Shown in pieces: positions 22,814-30,125 of a stretch of 42,099 bases of DNA. Position numbers and translations under genes: made by a program. The DNA is from Chloroflexota bacterium (GTDB taxonomy: Bacteria; Chloroflexota; Anaerolineae; UBA4142; SHND01): positions 1-42,099 of the forward strand of contig JAKOPZ010000195.1 in the NCBI GenBank assembly GCA_029778615.1, read 5' to 3'. The number at the start of each line of letters is the position of its first letter. The first letter of the stretch is position 1. The notes under the pieces were generated by a model. It was not told the origin of the DNA, did no database searches, and worked only from the letters and a program-made list of their open reading frames with translations.

Positions 22814-22819
22814 TATAAT
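22814..22819 (+). promoter_or_regulatory. TATAAT box 6 nt before the acyl-CoA dehydrogenase ATG
   Basis: TATAAT at 22814-22819, 6 nt, ATG 22826, with no SD. The -35 region is weak. Spacing is the same as for mntA and the DUF4160 gene, suggesting a leaderless transcript. Confidence 0.5.
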
Positions 22820-22825
22820 AAAGTC

Positions 22826-24256
22826 ATGCAAAACATCGAAACACTTTTATCGCCAACACAATTTCTTAAACAACGTTTTTCCATCGCCGACGATTTGCGC
22901 GCGTACGAAACATGGTGGGAACAATCGGGCAAAAAAATTTCCGAAGCAGTTGACCGCGCGGGAACGCCGCTCTTGAAAATGTTTGACCGTTTCGGCGCGC
23001 GCATTGACGAAATCGCGTTCGCGCCCGAATACTACACCATGCTCTATCGCGGCTACAATGCGGGCGTCATCGAAAAACTTTTTTCAGACAAGTCGCTGCT
23101 CCCTTCGTACCAAATCGGTTACGTCGCGTCGTTTTACGATTCGGGCTTGTATTGTCCGTACACGGTTTCGATGTCAACGGCTGTGCCATTATCAAAATAC
23201 GGCGCGGCGGACGTGCGCGAAAAATTTTTGCCGCACATGTTGAAACGCGACGAATCCGTTTGGCAAGGCGCGACGTGGATGACCGAAGCGCGCGGCGGCA
23301 GCGATTTGGGCGCGAACGTTGACACCATCGCTCGCAAAAACGGCGAGCAATGGTCTCTAACGGGCGACAAATTTTTTTGCAGCAACGTCGGCGCGGAACT
23401 CGCAGTGGTCGCGGCGCGACCAGAAGGGGCGGCGAACGGCGTGCGTGGACTCGCGTTATTCCTCGTTCCAAAATTTCGCGCGAACGGCGAGCGCAATTAT
23501 TTTGTGCGCCGCTTGAAATCAAAAATTGCGACGCGTTCCGTTCCAACGGGCGAAGTGGAATTGCGCGACAGCGAAGCGTATTTGCTCGGCACAACGGACG
23601 CGGGAATTTATTTGATTCTTGAAGTGCTGAATCTTTCGCGCGTCGCCAACAGCATCGGCAGTGTTGCCATCGCACAGCGCGCGCTCGCCGAAGCGTACTA
23701 TTTCGCGCAGAACCGCGTCGCGTTCGGAAAACCGCTCATCGAACAGCCGTTGATGCGCGCGCAATTTGAACAGCGCATGAACGATTTGCAAAACGCGTCC
23801 GCGCTCGCGTGGTACGCCGCGCGTTTATTGGACGCGGTGCATTTGCAAACGCCGCCGTATTCGGACCGCTATCACTTGTTTCGTCTCGTCGCGCATTTGG
23901 CAAAATATCACACCGCCGAATTTGCCGCGCAAACGTCCAAATGGGCCATGGAAGTACACGGCAGCGCGGGCGTTCTCGATGAATTTCCGATTGAACGTCT
24001 ATTGCGCGAGAGTATGATTCTGGCGATTTGGGAGGGCGCGCCGCATCGCCAAATTCTCGACGCGTTGGAAGTGATGAAGCGGAAACGCGCACATGAAATG
24101 TTGTTCCACGAACTCGCGCCGCGCGCGGAACCACACGCGTTAGAAGAAATCGCTGCGCGCGTGGATTCCCTTTTCTCATTATCGCAAGACGAAATGGAAG
24201 CGCAGAGCGAAGCGGTGTTCCGCGACTTGGCGCAATTCACCGCGCAATTCGTCTAG
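22826..24256 (+). CDS. Acyl-CoA dehydrogenase, AidB-like subfamily
   Basis: 476-residue flavoprotein. FAD/substrate region WQGATWMTEARGGSDLGANVDT near residues 148-169, LTGDKFFCSNVGAELAVVAARPEG, then LKSKIATRSVPTGEVELRDSEAYLLG and the C-terminal helical domain ending ...MILAIWEGAPHRQILDALEVM. The MTE-x-x-GGSDL motif and the WEG..x.x.LD..x.V end are as in AidB/acyl-CoA dehydrogenase C-like proteins rather than short-chain beta-oxidation enzymes. The N-terminal domain is long (about 130 residues before the FAD motif). Substrate unknown; AidB itself binds DNA and FAD, but the DNA-binding role is not shown for this protein. Apparently leaderless, monocistronic. Confidence 0.88.
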   Translation: MQNIETLLSPTQFLKQRFSIADDLRAYETWWEQSGKKISEAVDRAGTPLLKMFDRFGARIDEIAFAPEYYTMLYRGYNAGVIEKLFSDKSLLPSYQIGYVASFYDSGLYCPYTVSMSTAVPLSKYGAADVREKFLPHMLKRDESVWQGATWMTEARGGSDLGANVDTIARKNGEQWSLTGDKFFCSNVGAELAVVAARPEGAANGVRGLALFLVPKFRANGERNYFVRRLKSKIATRSVPTGEVELRDSEAYLLGTTDAGIYLILEVLNLSRVANSIGSVAIAQRALAEAYYFAQNRVAFGKPLIEQPLMRAQFEQRMNDLQNASALAWYAARLLDAVHLQTPPYSDRYHLFRLVAHLAKYHTAEFAAQTSKWAMEVHGSAGVLDEFPIERLLRESMILAIWEGAPHRQILDALEVMKRKRAHEMLFHELAPRAEPHALEEIAARVDSLFSLSQDEMEAQSEAVFRDLAQFTAQFV

Positions 24257-24294
24257 CAGTAACATACCATATGACAAGGAAGGGAATTATCCCC

Positions 24295-24342
24295 CAATAA
24301 CACGAATTTTCGCGAGTTAATGTGCTCAATTCGTGTTATTCG
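24295..24342. repeat. Perfect 13-bp inverted repeat before the riboswitch
   Basis: AATAACACGAATT (24295-24307) and AATTCGTGTTATT (24330-24342) with a 22-nt loop. No T-run follows. It could end the acyl-CoA dehydrogenase transcript or be a dispersed palindrome. Confidence 0.55.
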
Positions 24343-24367
24343 TGGATTCAAACCTTTCTGATATAAT
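24339..24367 (+). promoter_or_regulatory. Probable promoter of the riboswitch transcript
   Basis: TATAAT at 24362-24367, placed just before the aptamer. At 17 nt spacing the -35 position reads TTCGTG, a poor match, so the assignment rests on the -10 and on position. Confidence 0.45.
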
Positions 24368-24384
24368 TCGCTTGACAAAAGAGC

Positions 24385-24607
24385 TTTGCTGAGCTCGGAT
24401 GTCCGGGAGGAAGCGTCGTTGTCCTTGTGACACGACGAACGCCAAAGGTCCGTTCTGGAGGAGAAACGAACCACGGGGGAACCGTCCTGTGGGGTGAATT
24501 GGTGTGAGGAAATTATGACGCACTGCGTCATTTTTTCCGGACGCGAAACACCATAGGGTCATGAAGTGGGACCCGAACCCGTCAGCTAACTCCGTCGGCG
24601 TACCCTT
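24385..24607 (+). ncRNA. Cyclic di-AMP riboswitch (ydaO-yuaA class)
   Basis: Conserved ydaO elements occur in order: GGAGGA near 24457, GGGGGAACCG at 24475-24484, GGGGTGAATT at 24491-24500, and the hallmark GTCAGCTAACTCCGTCGGCG at 24581-24600 preceded by CCCGAACCC. A variable arm at about 24515-24531 forms a small hairpin (ATGACG/CGTCAT). The aptamer binds c-di-AMP and in known cases turns genes off by favouring a terminator. A strong terminator follows at 24668 and the ion transporter gene starts at 24775, so the parts of an OFF switch are all present. Confidence 0.92.
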
Positions 24608-24667
24608 TCCCGCATCACGACTCGTTTGAATCACGGCTGCGTCTCAAACGAACTGGATGTGTGTTTG

Positions 24668-24705
24668 CCCGTCCTACGCATATGCGTTTGACGGGTTTTT
24701 GTTTT
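24668..24705 (+). terminator. Intrinsic terminator of the riboswitch expression platform
   Basis: CCCGTC (24668-24673) pairs with GACGGG (24690-24695) around an inner palindrome ACGCATATGCGT, followed by TTTTTGTTTT. It lies between the aptamer and the transporter start. A further hairpin CGTTTGA/TCAAACG (24623-24650) precedes it and may take part in the switch. Confidence 0.82.
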
Positions 24706-24774
24706 GGCATGAATGGGAATTTGCCGGCTCATTCGTAAATGAGCTGTGAACGGGTTTGTCTGTACAGGTGATTT

Positions 24775-25995
24775 ATGACCGGAGCACTGAGTATTCCACT
24801 GATTCTGTTAGCCTATTTAGGCATTGCTATCGGCGAATTGCCGCGCTTGCGGATGAATCGCGCGACGATTGCGCTCGTTGGTGCGGTGATGCTCGTCGCG
24901 ATTGGCGCACTGCCGCTCGACAGTGCGCTGCACGCGCTCGATGCCAACACGTTGATTCTCTTGTTTTCGATGATGGTGGTCATCGCGCATTTGGAACTCG
25001 CCGGATTTTTTGAAGGCGTTGCGGCGGTCATTGTCGCGCGGGCGCGTTCGCCGCGTGTCTTGTTAGGTCTGATTGTGATTGCGTCTGGCGTCCTCGCGGC
25101 AGTTTTTTTGAACGACACGGTGGTATTGATGTTTACGCCGCTCGTGCTTCAAGTGACCCTCGCCTTAAAACGTAATCCGGTGCCGTATTTGATTGCGCTC
25201 GCCGCATCCGCAAACATCGGCTCGGTGGCAACTATTACGGGCAACCCGCAAAACATTTTGGTCGGAACTTCATCGGGCATTTCGTTCACGACGTTTTTAT
25301 TTCATCTCGCGCCGGTTGCGCTGTGCGGGCTCGCCATCGTGTATGGCGTAATTTGGTTTGTCTATCACGCGGAATTTGCGGTGCAACGCTTTGACACCGC
25401 ACTCGAAAATTTTCCCGAAATTCAACATCCGCTTTTGCGTAAAGCGCTCCTCATCACGGGCTTGCTGCTCGGCGCGTTTTTGCTCGGCGCGCCGATTGCG
25501 ATTGCGGCGTTGGTGGCGGGAGCGGCGCTGCTCATTACGCGCACCACCGAACCGGAAGAAATTTTTGGGCGCGTGGATTGGTCGCTGTTGATTTTCTTTT
25601 CCGGATTGTTTGTCGTGACCGGCGCAATTGAATATCTCGGTTGGGCACAACAACTTTTCACCATCATCGAACCGATTGCGCGCGACGGCATCGCGCCATT
25701 CACGCTGGTCATTGTTATTTTGAGCAATCTCATTTCCAATGTTCCGGCGGTCATGTTGTTTCGTTCCATCGTCCCGCAGTTTGCCAATCCGCAGCAAACG
25801 TGGCTGGCACTCGCCATGGCATCCACACTCGCAGGAAATTTGACGCTGTTGGGTTCGGTCGCGAATTTAATCGTTGCGGAATCGGCGCGCGCGCGCGGCG
25901 TGAAACTTTCGTTTGTGGAATATCTAAAGGCGGGTGTGCCGATTACGCTGTTGACAATTCTGGTCGGAATTGTGTGGTTGAGTGTGGTAAAATAA
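24775..25995 (+). CDS. Ion transporter of the ArsB/NhaD/SLC13-like superfamily under c-di-AMP control
   Basis: 406 residues, almost all membrane segments (about 10-11). The hallmark NDTVVLMFTPLVLQV near residues 109-123 and ASANIGSVATITGNPQNILVGTSSG near 145-169 are the ion-binding re-entrant regions of the ArsB/NhaD ion transporter superfamily. The mirrored second half has LSNLISNVPAVMLF and AMASTLAGNLTLLGSVANLIVAE. Substrate cannot be read from sequence (Na+/H+, arsenite, dicarboxylate or another ion). The upstream c-di-AMP riboswitch argues for a role in ion or osmotic balance. ATG 24775 with AGGTGA 5 nt upstream. It ends at a bidirectional terminator shared with HMG-CoA reductase. Confidence 0.9.
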   Translation: MTGALSIPLILLAYLGIAIGELPRLRMNRATIALVGAVMLVAIGALPLDSALHALDANTLILLFSMMVVIAHLELAGFFEGVAAVIVARARSPRVLLGLIVIASGVLAAVFLNDTVVLMFTPLVLQVTLALKRNPVPYLIALAASANIGSVATITGNPQNILVGTSSGISFTTFLFHLAPVALCGLAIVYGVIWFVYHAEFAVQRFDTALENFPEIQHPLLRKALLITGLLLGAFLLGAPIAIAALVAGAALLITRTTEPEEIFGRVDWSLLIFFSGLFVVTGAIEYLGWAQQLFTIIEPIARDGIAPFTLVIVILSNLISNVPAVMLFRSIVPQFANPQQTWLALAMASTLAGNLTLLGSVANLIVAESARARGVKLSFVEYLKAGVPITLLTILVGIVWLSVVK

Positions 25996-26026
25996 AAAAT
26001 CGCATCGTGCGACGCGATTTTTTTTT
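25994..26026. terminator. Bidirectional terminator between convergent genes
   Basis: AAAAAATCGC (25994-26003) and GCGATTTTTT (26014-26023) with a 10-nt loop and further T. It has A-runs on one side and T-runs on the other, so it can serve both the transporter and the HMG-CoA reductase gene. Confidence 0.85.
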
Positions 26027-26042
26027 CGCAACAGCCGAACAT

Positions 26043-27584
26043 TCAACGATTGCGTCCGTACTTTTCGTGACTGCTCACCCAATCACTCGACGAAATCGCG
26101 GACGCCAGAGAAATTTCTCCCGCCAAAACAACCCCGCCGACAATTTCCGCCAGCTTGTTCACTTTGCCTTTGCCCACGCAGCCGAGAATTTCCAAGCATT
26201 CTTTTTGTGTGGCGAGTCCCACCCCGCCGCCATACGTTGCGACGATGAGCGAGGGAATCGTAATCGAAATATACAAGTCGCCCTCTTTGGTCATTTCGCA
26301 ATAAATGATTCCCGCCGACGATTCCGAAACGTTTGCGACATCTTGCCCCGTTGCAATGAACATCGCCGTAATGCCGTTCGCGGAATGCGCGCCGTTGTTG
26401 TTGACGCCCGACATGAAACCGCCGACGTTGGCGACGTTGTAATGATAAAAAAGTTTCTCGGGTTCGACGCGCATGTTTTCAATCAACACATCGCGTTTGA
26501 TCACCGCTTCGGCGACAACGCGTTTGCCGCGCGTGCGCGCGATATTAATCCACGACGCTTTTTTGTCCGTCGCAAAATTCGACTCTAAATAAAAATTCGT
26601 GATGCCCGCGTAATTGTCAATAATCCAACTGCTCGCCGCGAACGTCGCGCGTCCCACCATATTTTGTCCCGCCGCGTCGCCCGTTTTGTAATTGAACCGC
26701 AGGAACGCAAATTTGTTGGCGAGATACGAATCAATGTCTTGCAATTTCGCGACGGACGAAGTGGCTTCCGCTTGTTCTTTAATCGTCGCAAAATTTTCGT
26801 TCACCCACGTTACAAAATCGCGCGCCTCGCGCGCATTGCTGAAAACGAAAACGGGCGCGCGTTGCATTGCATCGCCGACCACCGTCGTCGTCACGCCGCC
26901 CGACAAATTTAAAATTTTGATGCCGCGATTGTACGACGCGACGAGCGTGCCTTCCGACGTTGCCATCGGAATCAAAAAGTCACCTTGCGCGTGTTCGCCG
27001 TTGATTTTCAACGGACCCGCGAGACCGATGGGAATTTGCGCGACGCCGATGAAATGTTCGATGTTGCCTTTGCCAATGTGCGGGTCAAACGAATATTTGG
27101 GAATGTGCTGCAACTTGACGCCGCTAAACTGTTCAACCAATTCCTGACGCTTTTTGATAATGTCGGGGTTGTAATCGTCATTTTCATCGCGCGGGATGCG
27201 AATCCCTTTTTTCTCGACATCCGTAATCGAGTCATCCACTTTGAATTGCAATTTGCCAAACGTCTTTGCTTCAAAGCCGAGCTCGATTTCGTGTTTGCCT
27301 TTCGGCAGCGCGGGCAATTTGGTTTGGACGACGATGCTGGAGCGCAGCGGAAACGCGAGCGGTTTCGCGGGAGAAATTTGCGCGGGCGCGAACACCCGTC
27401 CATCGTTTAACGCGAGCGTAATCGAATCGAGCGGAGCTTCGTGCCCGTCCACCGCGATTTTTTTAATGCCCACCAATTCGACATCGCTCAACCGATTTTT
27501 GACCGCGAACTGCACGCCGCTCTCTGCATTTTTCAAACTGCCGAGCGTATACAATTTTTTCAACAACATGCTGGGAATGATCAA
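26043..27584 (-). CDS. HMG-CoA reductase, class I, with an extra N-terminal beta-domain
   Basis: Reduces HMG-CoA to mevalonate with NADPH, the committed step of the mevalonate isoprenoid route. 513 residues. Catalytic residues visible: Glu211 (PMATSEGTLVASYNRG), Lys341/342 (FATDKKASWIN), Asp415 (TGQDVANVSESS) and His506 (SSHEKYGRNR). These are the class I patterns seen in archaeal-like enzymes, with no membrane anchor. Residues 1-125 (SLKNAESGVQFAVKNRL...VDGHEAPLDSITL...LPKGKHEIELGF) precede the catalytic part and look like a small beta-sandwich. They resemble the DUF6379/C-glycoside-deglycosidase beta type, a tentative similarity. TTG 27584 is chosen as start: GAGGAG lies 7 nt upstream, whereas the first ATG is 15 nt further in. 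Confidence 0.94.
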   Translation of the reverse strand: MIIPSMLLKKLYTLGSLKNAESGVQFAVKNRLSDVELVGIKKIAVDGHEAPLDSITLALNDGRVFAPAQISPAKPLAFPLRSSIVVQTKLPALPKGKHEIELGFEAKTFGKLQFKVDDSITDVEKKGIRIPRDENDDYNPDIIKKRQELVEQFSGVKLQHIPKYSFDPHIGKGNIEHFIGVAQIPIGLAGPLKINGEHAQGDFLIPMATSEGTLVASYNRGIKILNLSGGVTTTVVGDAMQRAPVFVFSNAREARDFVTWVNENFATIKEQAEATSSVAKLQDIDSYLANKFAFLRFNYKTGDAAGQNMVGRATFAASSWIIDNYAGITNFYLESNFATDKKASWINIARTRGKRVVAEAVIKRDVLIENMRVEPEKLFYHYNVANVGGFMSGVNNNGAHSANGITAMFIATGQDVANVSESSAGIIYCEMTKEGDLYISITIPSLIVATYGGGVGLATQKECLEILGCVGKGKVNKLAEIVGGVVLAGEISLASAISSSDWVSSHEKYGRNR

Positions 27585-27976
27585 AGGGAGACTCCTCGTC
27601 GAGAAATGGTGTCAAGAGTGTAGCATATATTTTCGACGCGCGGAAAGACCGTCGAATTCGACGCGTAACTTGACAACTCAATTGCGATTGCCATACGGTC
27701 CTTGACCTTCGGATTTGACAATATCATTTGCTCCAGCTATAGTTCTAAATGTTAGCTCCAAACCATGCGCGCCTGATTGTTCACGTTGCTCACACGAACA
27801 CACCTGGTCCAATTGGTATGAGAATGTGGTAGGGTTTAGCAAGATCGGTATCACTCAGAATGAAAGAGCAGGTTTTGATCGCATGTGCTTAATAGGTTAT
27901 CTCTATTGGAAACTGTCATTTTGAGAGTTGCAATCAGGTGATCTTGCCACCAAGTCACGAAATTGGAGGAACTAGT
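27585..27976. other. Intergenic region at the edge of a lower-GC island
   Basis: 392 nt between divergent genes. It contains a perfect palindrome CGTCGAATTCGACG (about 27648-27661). Base composition becomes visibly AT-richer from about 27,700. A 69-codon open frame at 27715-27924 has no SD or recognisable protein. I see no RNA gene. Confidence 0.5.
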
Positions 27977-28468
27977 ATGCGAGCATTCAAGAAGATTACA
28001 TTCGTATTGGGAATTCTTTGTATCCTCAGTTTGGTCATAGTCTTGCTGGCAGGTCGTTTAGGCACAATAATTCAGGGAGTTGAAGCTCAATCGCATGGGT
28101 ATGCCCGGTCCGGCGAATCACCATTCGACCCAGCAAAGTTCGGCGTACCTGACCAGCTTGCAGGCTATCGAGTTCTGGCAGTTCTAAACGAGACCAACTA
28201 CGCGTGCTTAAGAACAGGAGAAAAACATCTAGTCCTACTGTCTTCCGAAGCCAACCTTCACGACTATCTGTCAAGTAGTGATCCAAATTCGATAAAACAG
28301 GCACTCCATGCAGCGAATTTGGATGAGTATGCCAGCTGGGGATGGGACATCGTGGGTCCTGGTACAACCCAAGAGCAACTAATTCAGCAATTGGAATTGT
28401 CTAATAATTTGAACAAATCCAACGGCTGTCCAGTACCCTTGGGAGGCGTTCCCACTCCATCAAAATAG
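27977..28468 (+). CDS. Exported hypothetical protein, paralogue of the next gene
   Basis: 163 residues. N-terminal signal peptide or anchor (MRAFKKITFVLGILCILSLV...), then a domain beginning SPFDPAKFGVPDQLAGYRVLAVLNETNYACL and ending NNLNKSNGCPVPL, with two Cys probably disulfide-bonded. The same domain, at roughly one-third identity, starts the next gene: SPFDPA-x-x-G-P...GYxVLAV-N-N-CL...SGW-VGP...N-FN-x-x-GC. Family not recognised. ATG 27977 is set by GGAGG 7 nt upstream. Codon use and GC differ from the rest of the window (many AT-rich codons), pointing to horizontal transfer. Confidence 0.75.
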   Translation: MRAFKKITFVLGILCILSLVIVLLAGRLGTIIQGVEAQSHGYARSGESPFDPAKFGVPDQLAGYRVLAVLNETNYACLRTGEKHLVLLSSEANLHDYLSSSDPNSIKQALHAANLDEYASWGWDIVGPGTTQEQLIQQLELSNNLNKSNGCPVPLGGVPTPSK

Positions 28469-28576
28469 CATAGAGTCATCTAAACTTGACCCTACCAATA
28501 AAAACTAGGCGAGAGACCTCCGATGCTTCCGAAACATCGAAAGTCTCTCTCCCAACAATTCAAGGGATGCTGTACA

Positions 28577-29323
28577 ATGAAAAAGGTTTTGATTGCACTT
28601 GGTTTGGCTTTGATGGTTTTCGTCGTGGGAACTGTTTGGGACACAGAAGCTGCACCCCCATCCCCATTTGATCCAGCTAATTACGGCTTACCAACGACGA
28701 TTGGTAGATATGAGGTTCTTGCAGTTGTGAATGAAAAAAACTCAACATGCTTGAGACCCAGTCAAAAACAACTTGTTGTGCGAGCGCCAGACCAGAGTAT
28801 GGATGATTTCCTGAAGGCAGATCTGTTGGGCTTGACCAACAAGGTACTCTCAGAGAGCAATTTCCATGACTATGCAAAATCGGGGTGGACAGTAGTTGGT
28901 CCTAGGGTAACAAGGACAACAGTTTTGGACTCCCTCAAGGCGATAAATCAATTCAACAAAACATTTGGGTGTACAACCCTCGGACCGATTTCCACAAAGA
29001 TGAGAGGCGCGAACGCGACCTGCCTTACACGTGGCTTTGCTGTAGATGTAAACAGAGATCCTGAAATTAGGTTTGATCTGAATGCCCAAAGTGTGCTAAT
29101 GGTTGCACCCAACGTGGGCAATAAGCAAACGTGCTTTAGTGCTTTCTTAAATAATGTAAAAACAGATACAGACTATTTCCTTCAGACTGGGATGCGTTTC
29201 GCACAGGGTTCAGGTTCCATGATGTACGCGACCCAACAAGACGGTTTGTTTCCTCGCGCTTTGCCACTTGGATATGTTGTCGGCAATACATATAGATTCA
29301 CCATTACGAATGGCAGCGGATGA
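28577..29323 (+). CDS. Exported hypothetical protein, two-domain paralogue, ends at an in-frame TGA
   Basis: 248 residues as read. Signal peptide (MKKVLIALGLALMVFVVGTVW...EAAPP), then a domain paralogous to the upstream protein (SPFDPANYGLPTTIGRYEVLAVVNEKNSTCL...FNKTFGCTTLGP, about 29-135). A second domain (about 140-248) has alternating polar/hydrophobic strands (MRFAQGSGSMMYATQQDG, ALPLGYVVGNTYRFTITNGSG) suggestive of a beta-sandwich. The frame stops at TGA 29321-29323 directly before YLCGED, and the same frame stays open for another 111 codons that fit as the end of this domain (GSG-W-YLCGED). Start ATG 28577 rather than the longer frame at 28523, because the signal peptide begins there. 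Function unknown. Confidence 0.7.
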   Translation: MKKVLIALGLALMVFVVGTVWDTEAAPPSPFDPANYGLPTTIGRYEVLAVVNEKNSTCLRPSQKQLVVRAPDQSMDDFLKADLLGLTNKVLSESNFHDYAKSGWTVVGPRVTRTTVLDSLKAINQFNKTFGCTTLGPISTKMRGANATCLTRGFAVDVNRDPEIRFDLNAQSVLMVAPNVGNKQTCFSAFLNNVKTDTDYFLQTGMRFAQGSGSMMYATQQDGLFPRALPLGYVVGNTYRFTITNGSG

Positions 29324-29659
29324 TACCTCTGTGGCGAGGATATGGCAAACCCTGCAACATACACATGCCACTTTGATCCGTGGGCGAATGGCACCCATCT
29401 GAAGGCTGAAATCAACACATCCGTTTTCTTTGAGAATGCAAATACAAACGCAAATTGGAAAAAGGCGTTTAGTAATCCGATTAGGACGCTGGGTGCGCGC
29501 GACTATGTTAATGGTTTACCCAAAATTTGGCCGGTCGAGGACCAGATCACCCAAAGCGGTAATTGCGGCAACTGGCCCCCCGGAAATGCGATTACAGGAA
29601 GTTTGGTTAATGATGCAGAAGCAGACTTTTGGAAGGGCGGTATACCGTTGGCTTGTTAA
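29324..29659 (+). pseudogene. In-frame 3' continuation of the preceding exported protein after TGA
   Basis: 111 codons in the same frame as the gene at 28577: YLCGEDMANPATYTCHFDPWANGTHLKAEINTSVFFENANTN...WKGGIPLAC, ending in TAA at 29659. It has no SD or signal of its own (an internal ATG at 29342 exists), so it is best read as the C-terminal half of the upstream protein, separated by TGA 29321. Either a nonsense mutation (TGG to TGA), a sequencing error, or readthrough. Confidence 0.65.
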
Positions 29660-29810
29660 GAGCTCTCGAAAAGGAAACCGTGCCAAGAATTCAAATAGCG
29701 ATAATGACAAGCCCAAACCCTCTTCCTGCCTCTTCACTTTTTGCTGCAAGACTAATTCGCCCACGCGGCATTGCCGCCGCGCAAAATTTTCAATGTTGAA
29801 AGGAGCGTTA

Positions 29811-30034
29811 TGGCAGACAGTGTGTACAAAGTAATCGAATTGGTTGGCACGAGCAGCGAGTCGTGGGAAAAGGCGGCGCGCACCGCGATTGAAACGGCGA
29901 TGAAGACCATTCAAGATATTCGCATCGCCGAAATCGTCTCGCAAGATGTGCAAATCGAAGAAGGCAAAATCGTTGCCTATCGCACCAAAGTCAAGTTGTC
30001 GTTCAAGTATCATACCGAGATGAACGACGATTAA
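29811..30034 (+). CDS. Dodecin family flavin-binding protein
   Basis: 74 residues: MADSVYKVIELVGTSSESWEKAARTAIETAMKT then RIAEIVSQDVQIEEGKIVAYRTKVKLSFKYH. This is the complete beta-alpha-beta-beta dodecin fold with the conserved S-x-x-SW-x-A-A helix start and the E-x-G-K-x-x-Y-x-x-x-V-x-x-SF/KY ending. Dodecins assemble as dodecamers that store riboflavin or FMN (or CoA) in the cytosol. AAGGAG immediately upstream of ATG 29811 confirms the start. The GC of the gene is back to the window's normal value, so the low-GC island ends before it. Confidence 0.92.
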
Positions 30035-30125
30035 GCCGAATCAAGCTGTGGAAAGGGAGAGGCGAAATGGTGCCTCCCCCTTTTTTTGCTGCGCATTTTC
30101 TTGTCCCGCATACGTAGTACATGCG

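Noticed and set aside
27715-27924. 69-codon open frame in the 392-nt spacer
   Set aside because: No SD, no promoter at suitable distance, no recognisable pattern; compatible with chance in AT-richer DNA.
9602-29323. Reassignment of TGA to tryptophan in this organism
   Set aside because: fhs, the head-GIN gene and others end correctly at TGA and use TGG for Trp, so general recoding is excluded.
29321-29323. Selenocysteine at the TGA of the exported protein
   Set aside because: No SECIS-like hairpin was evident directly downstream and the position fits Trp; not supported.
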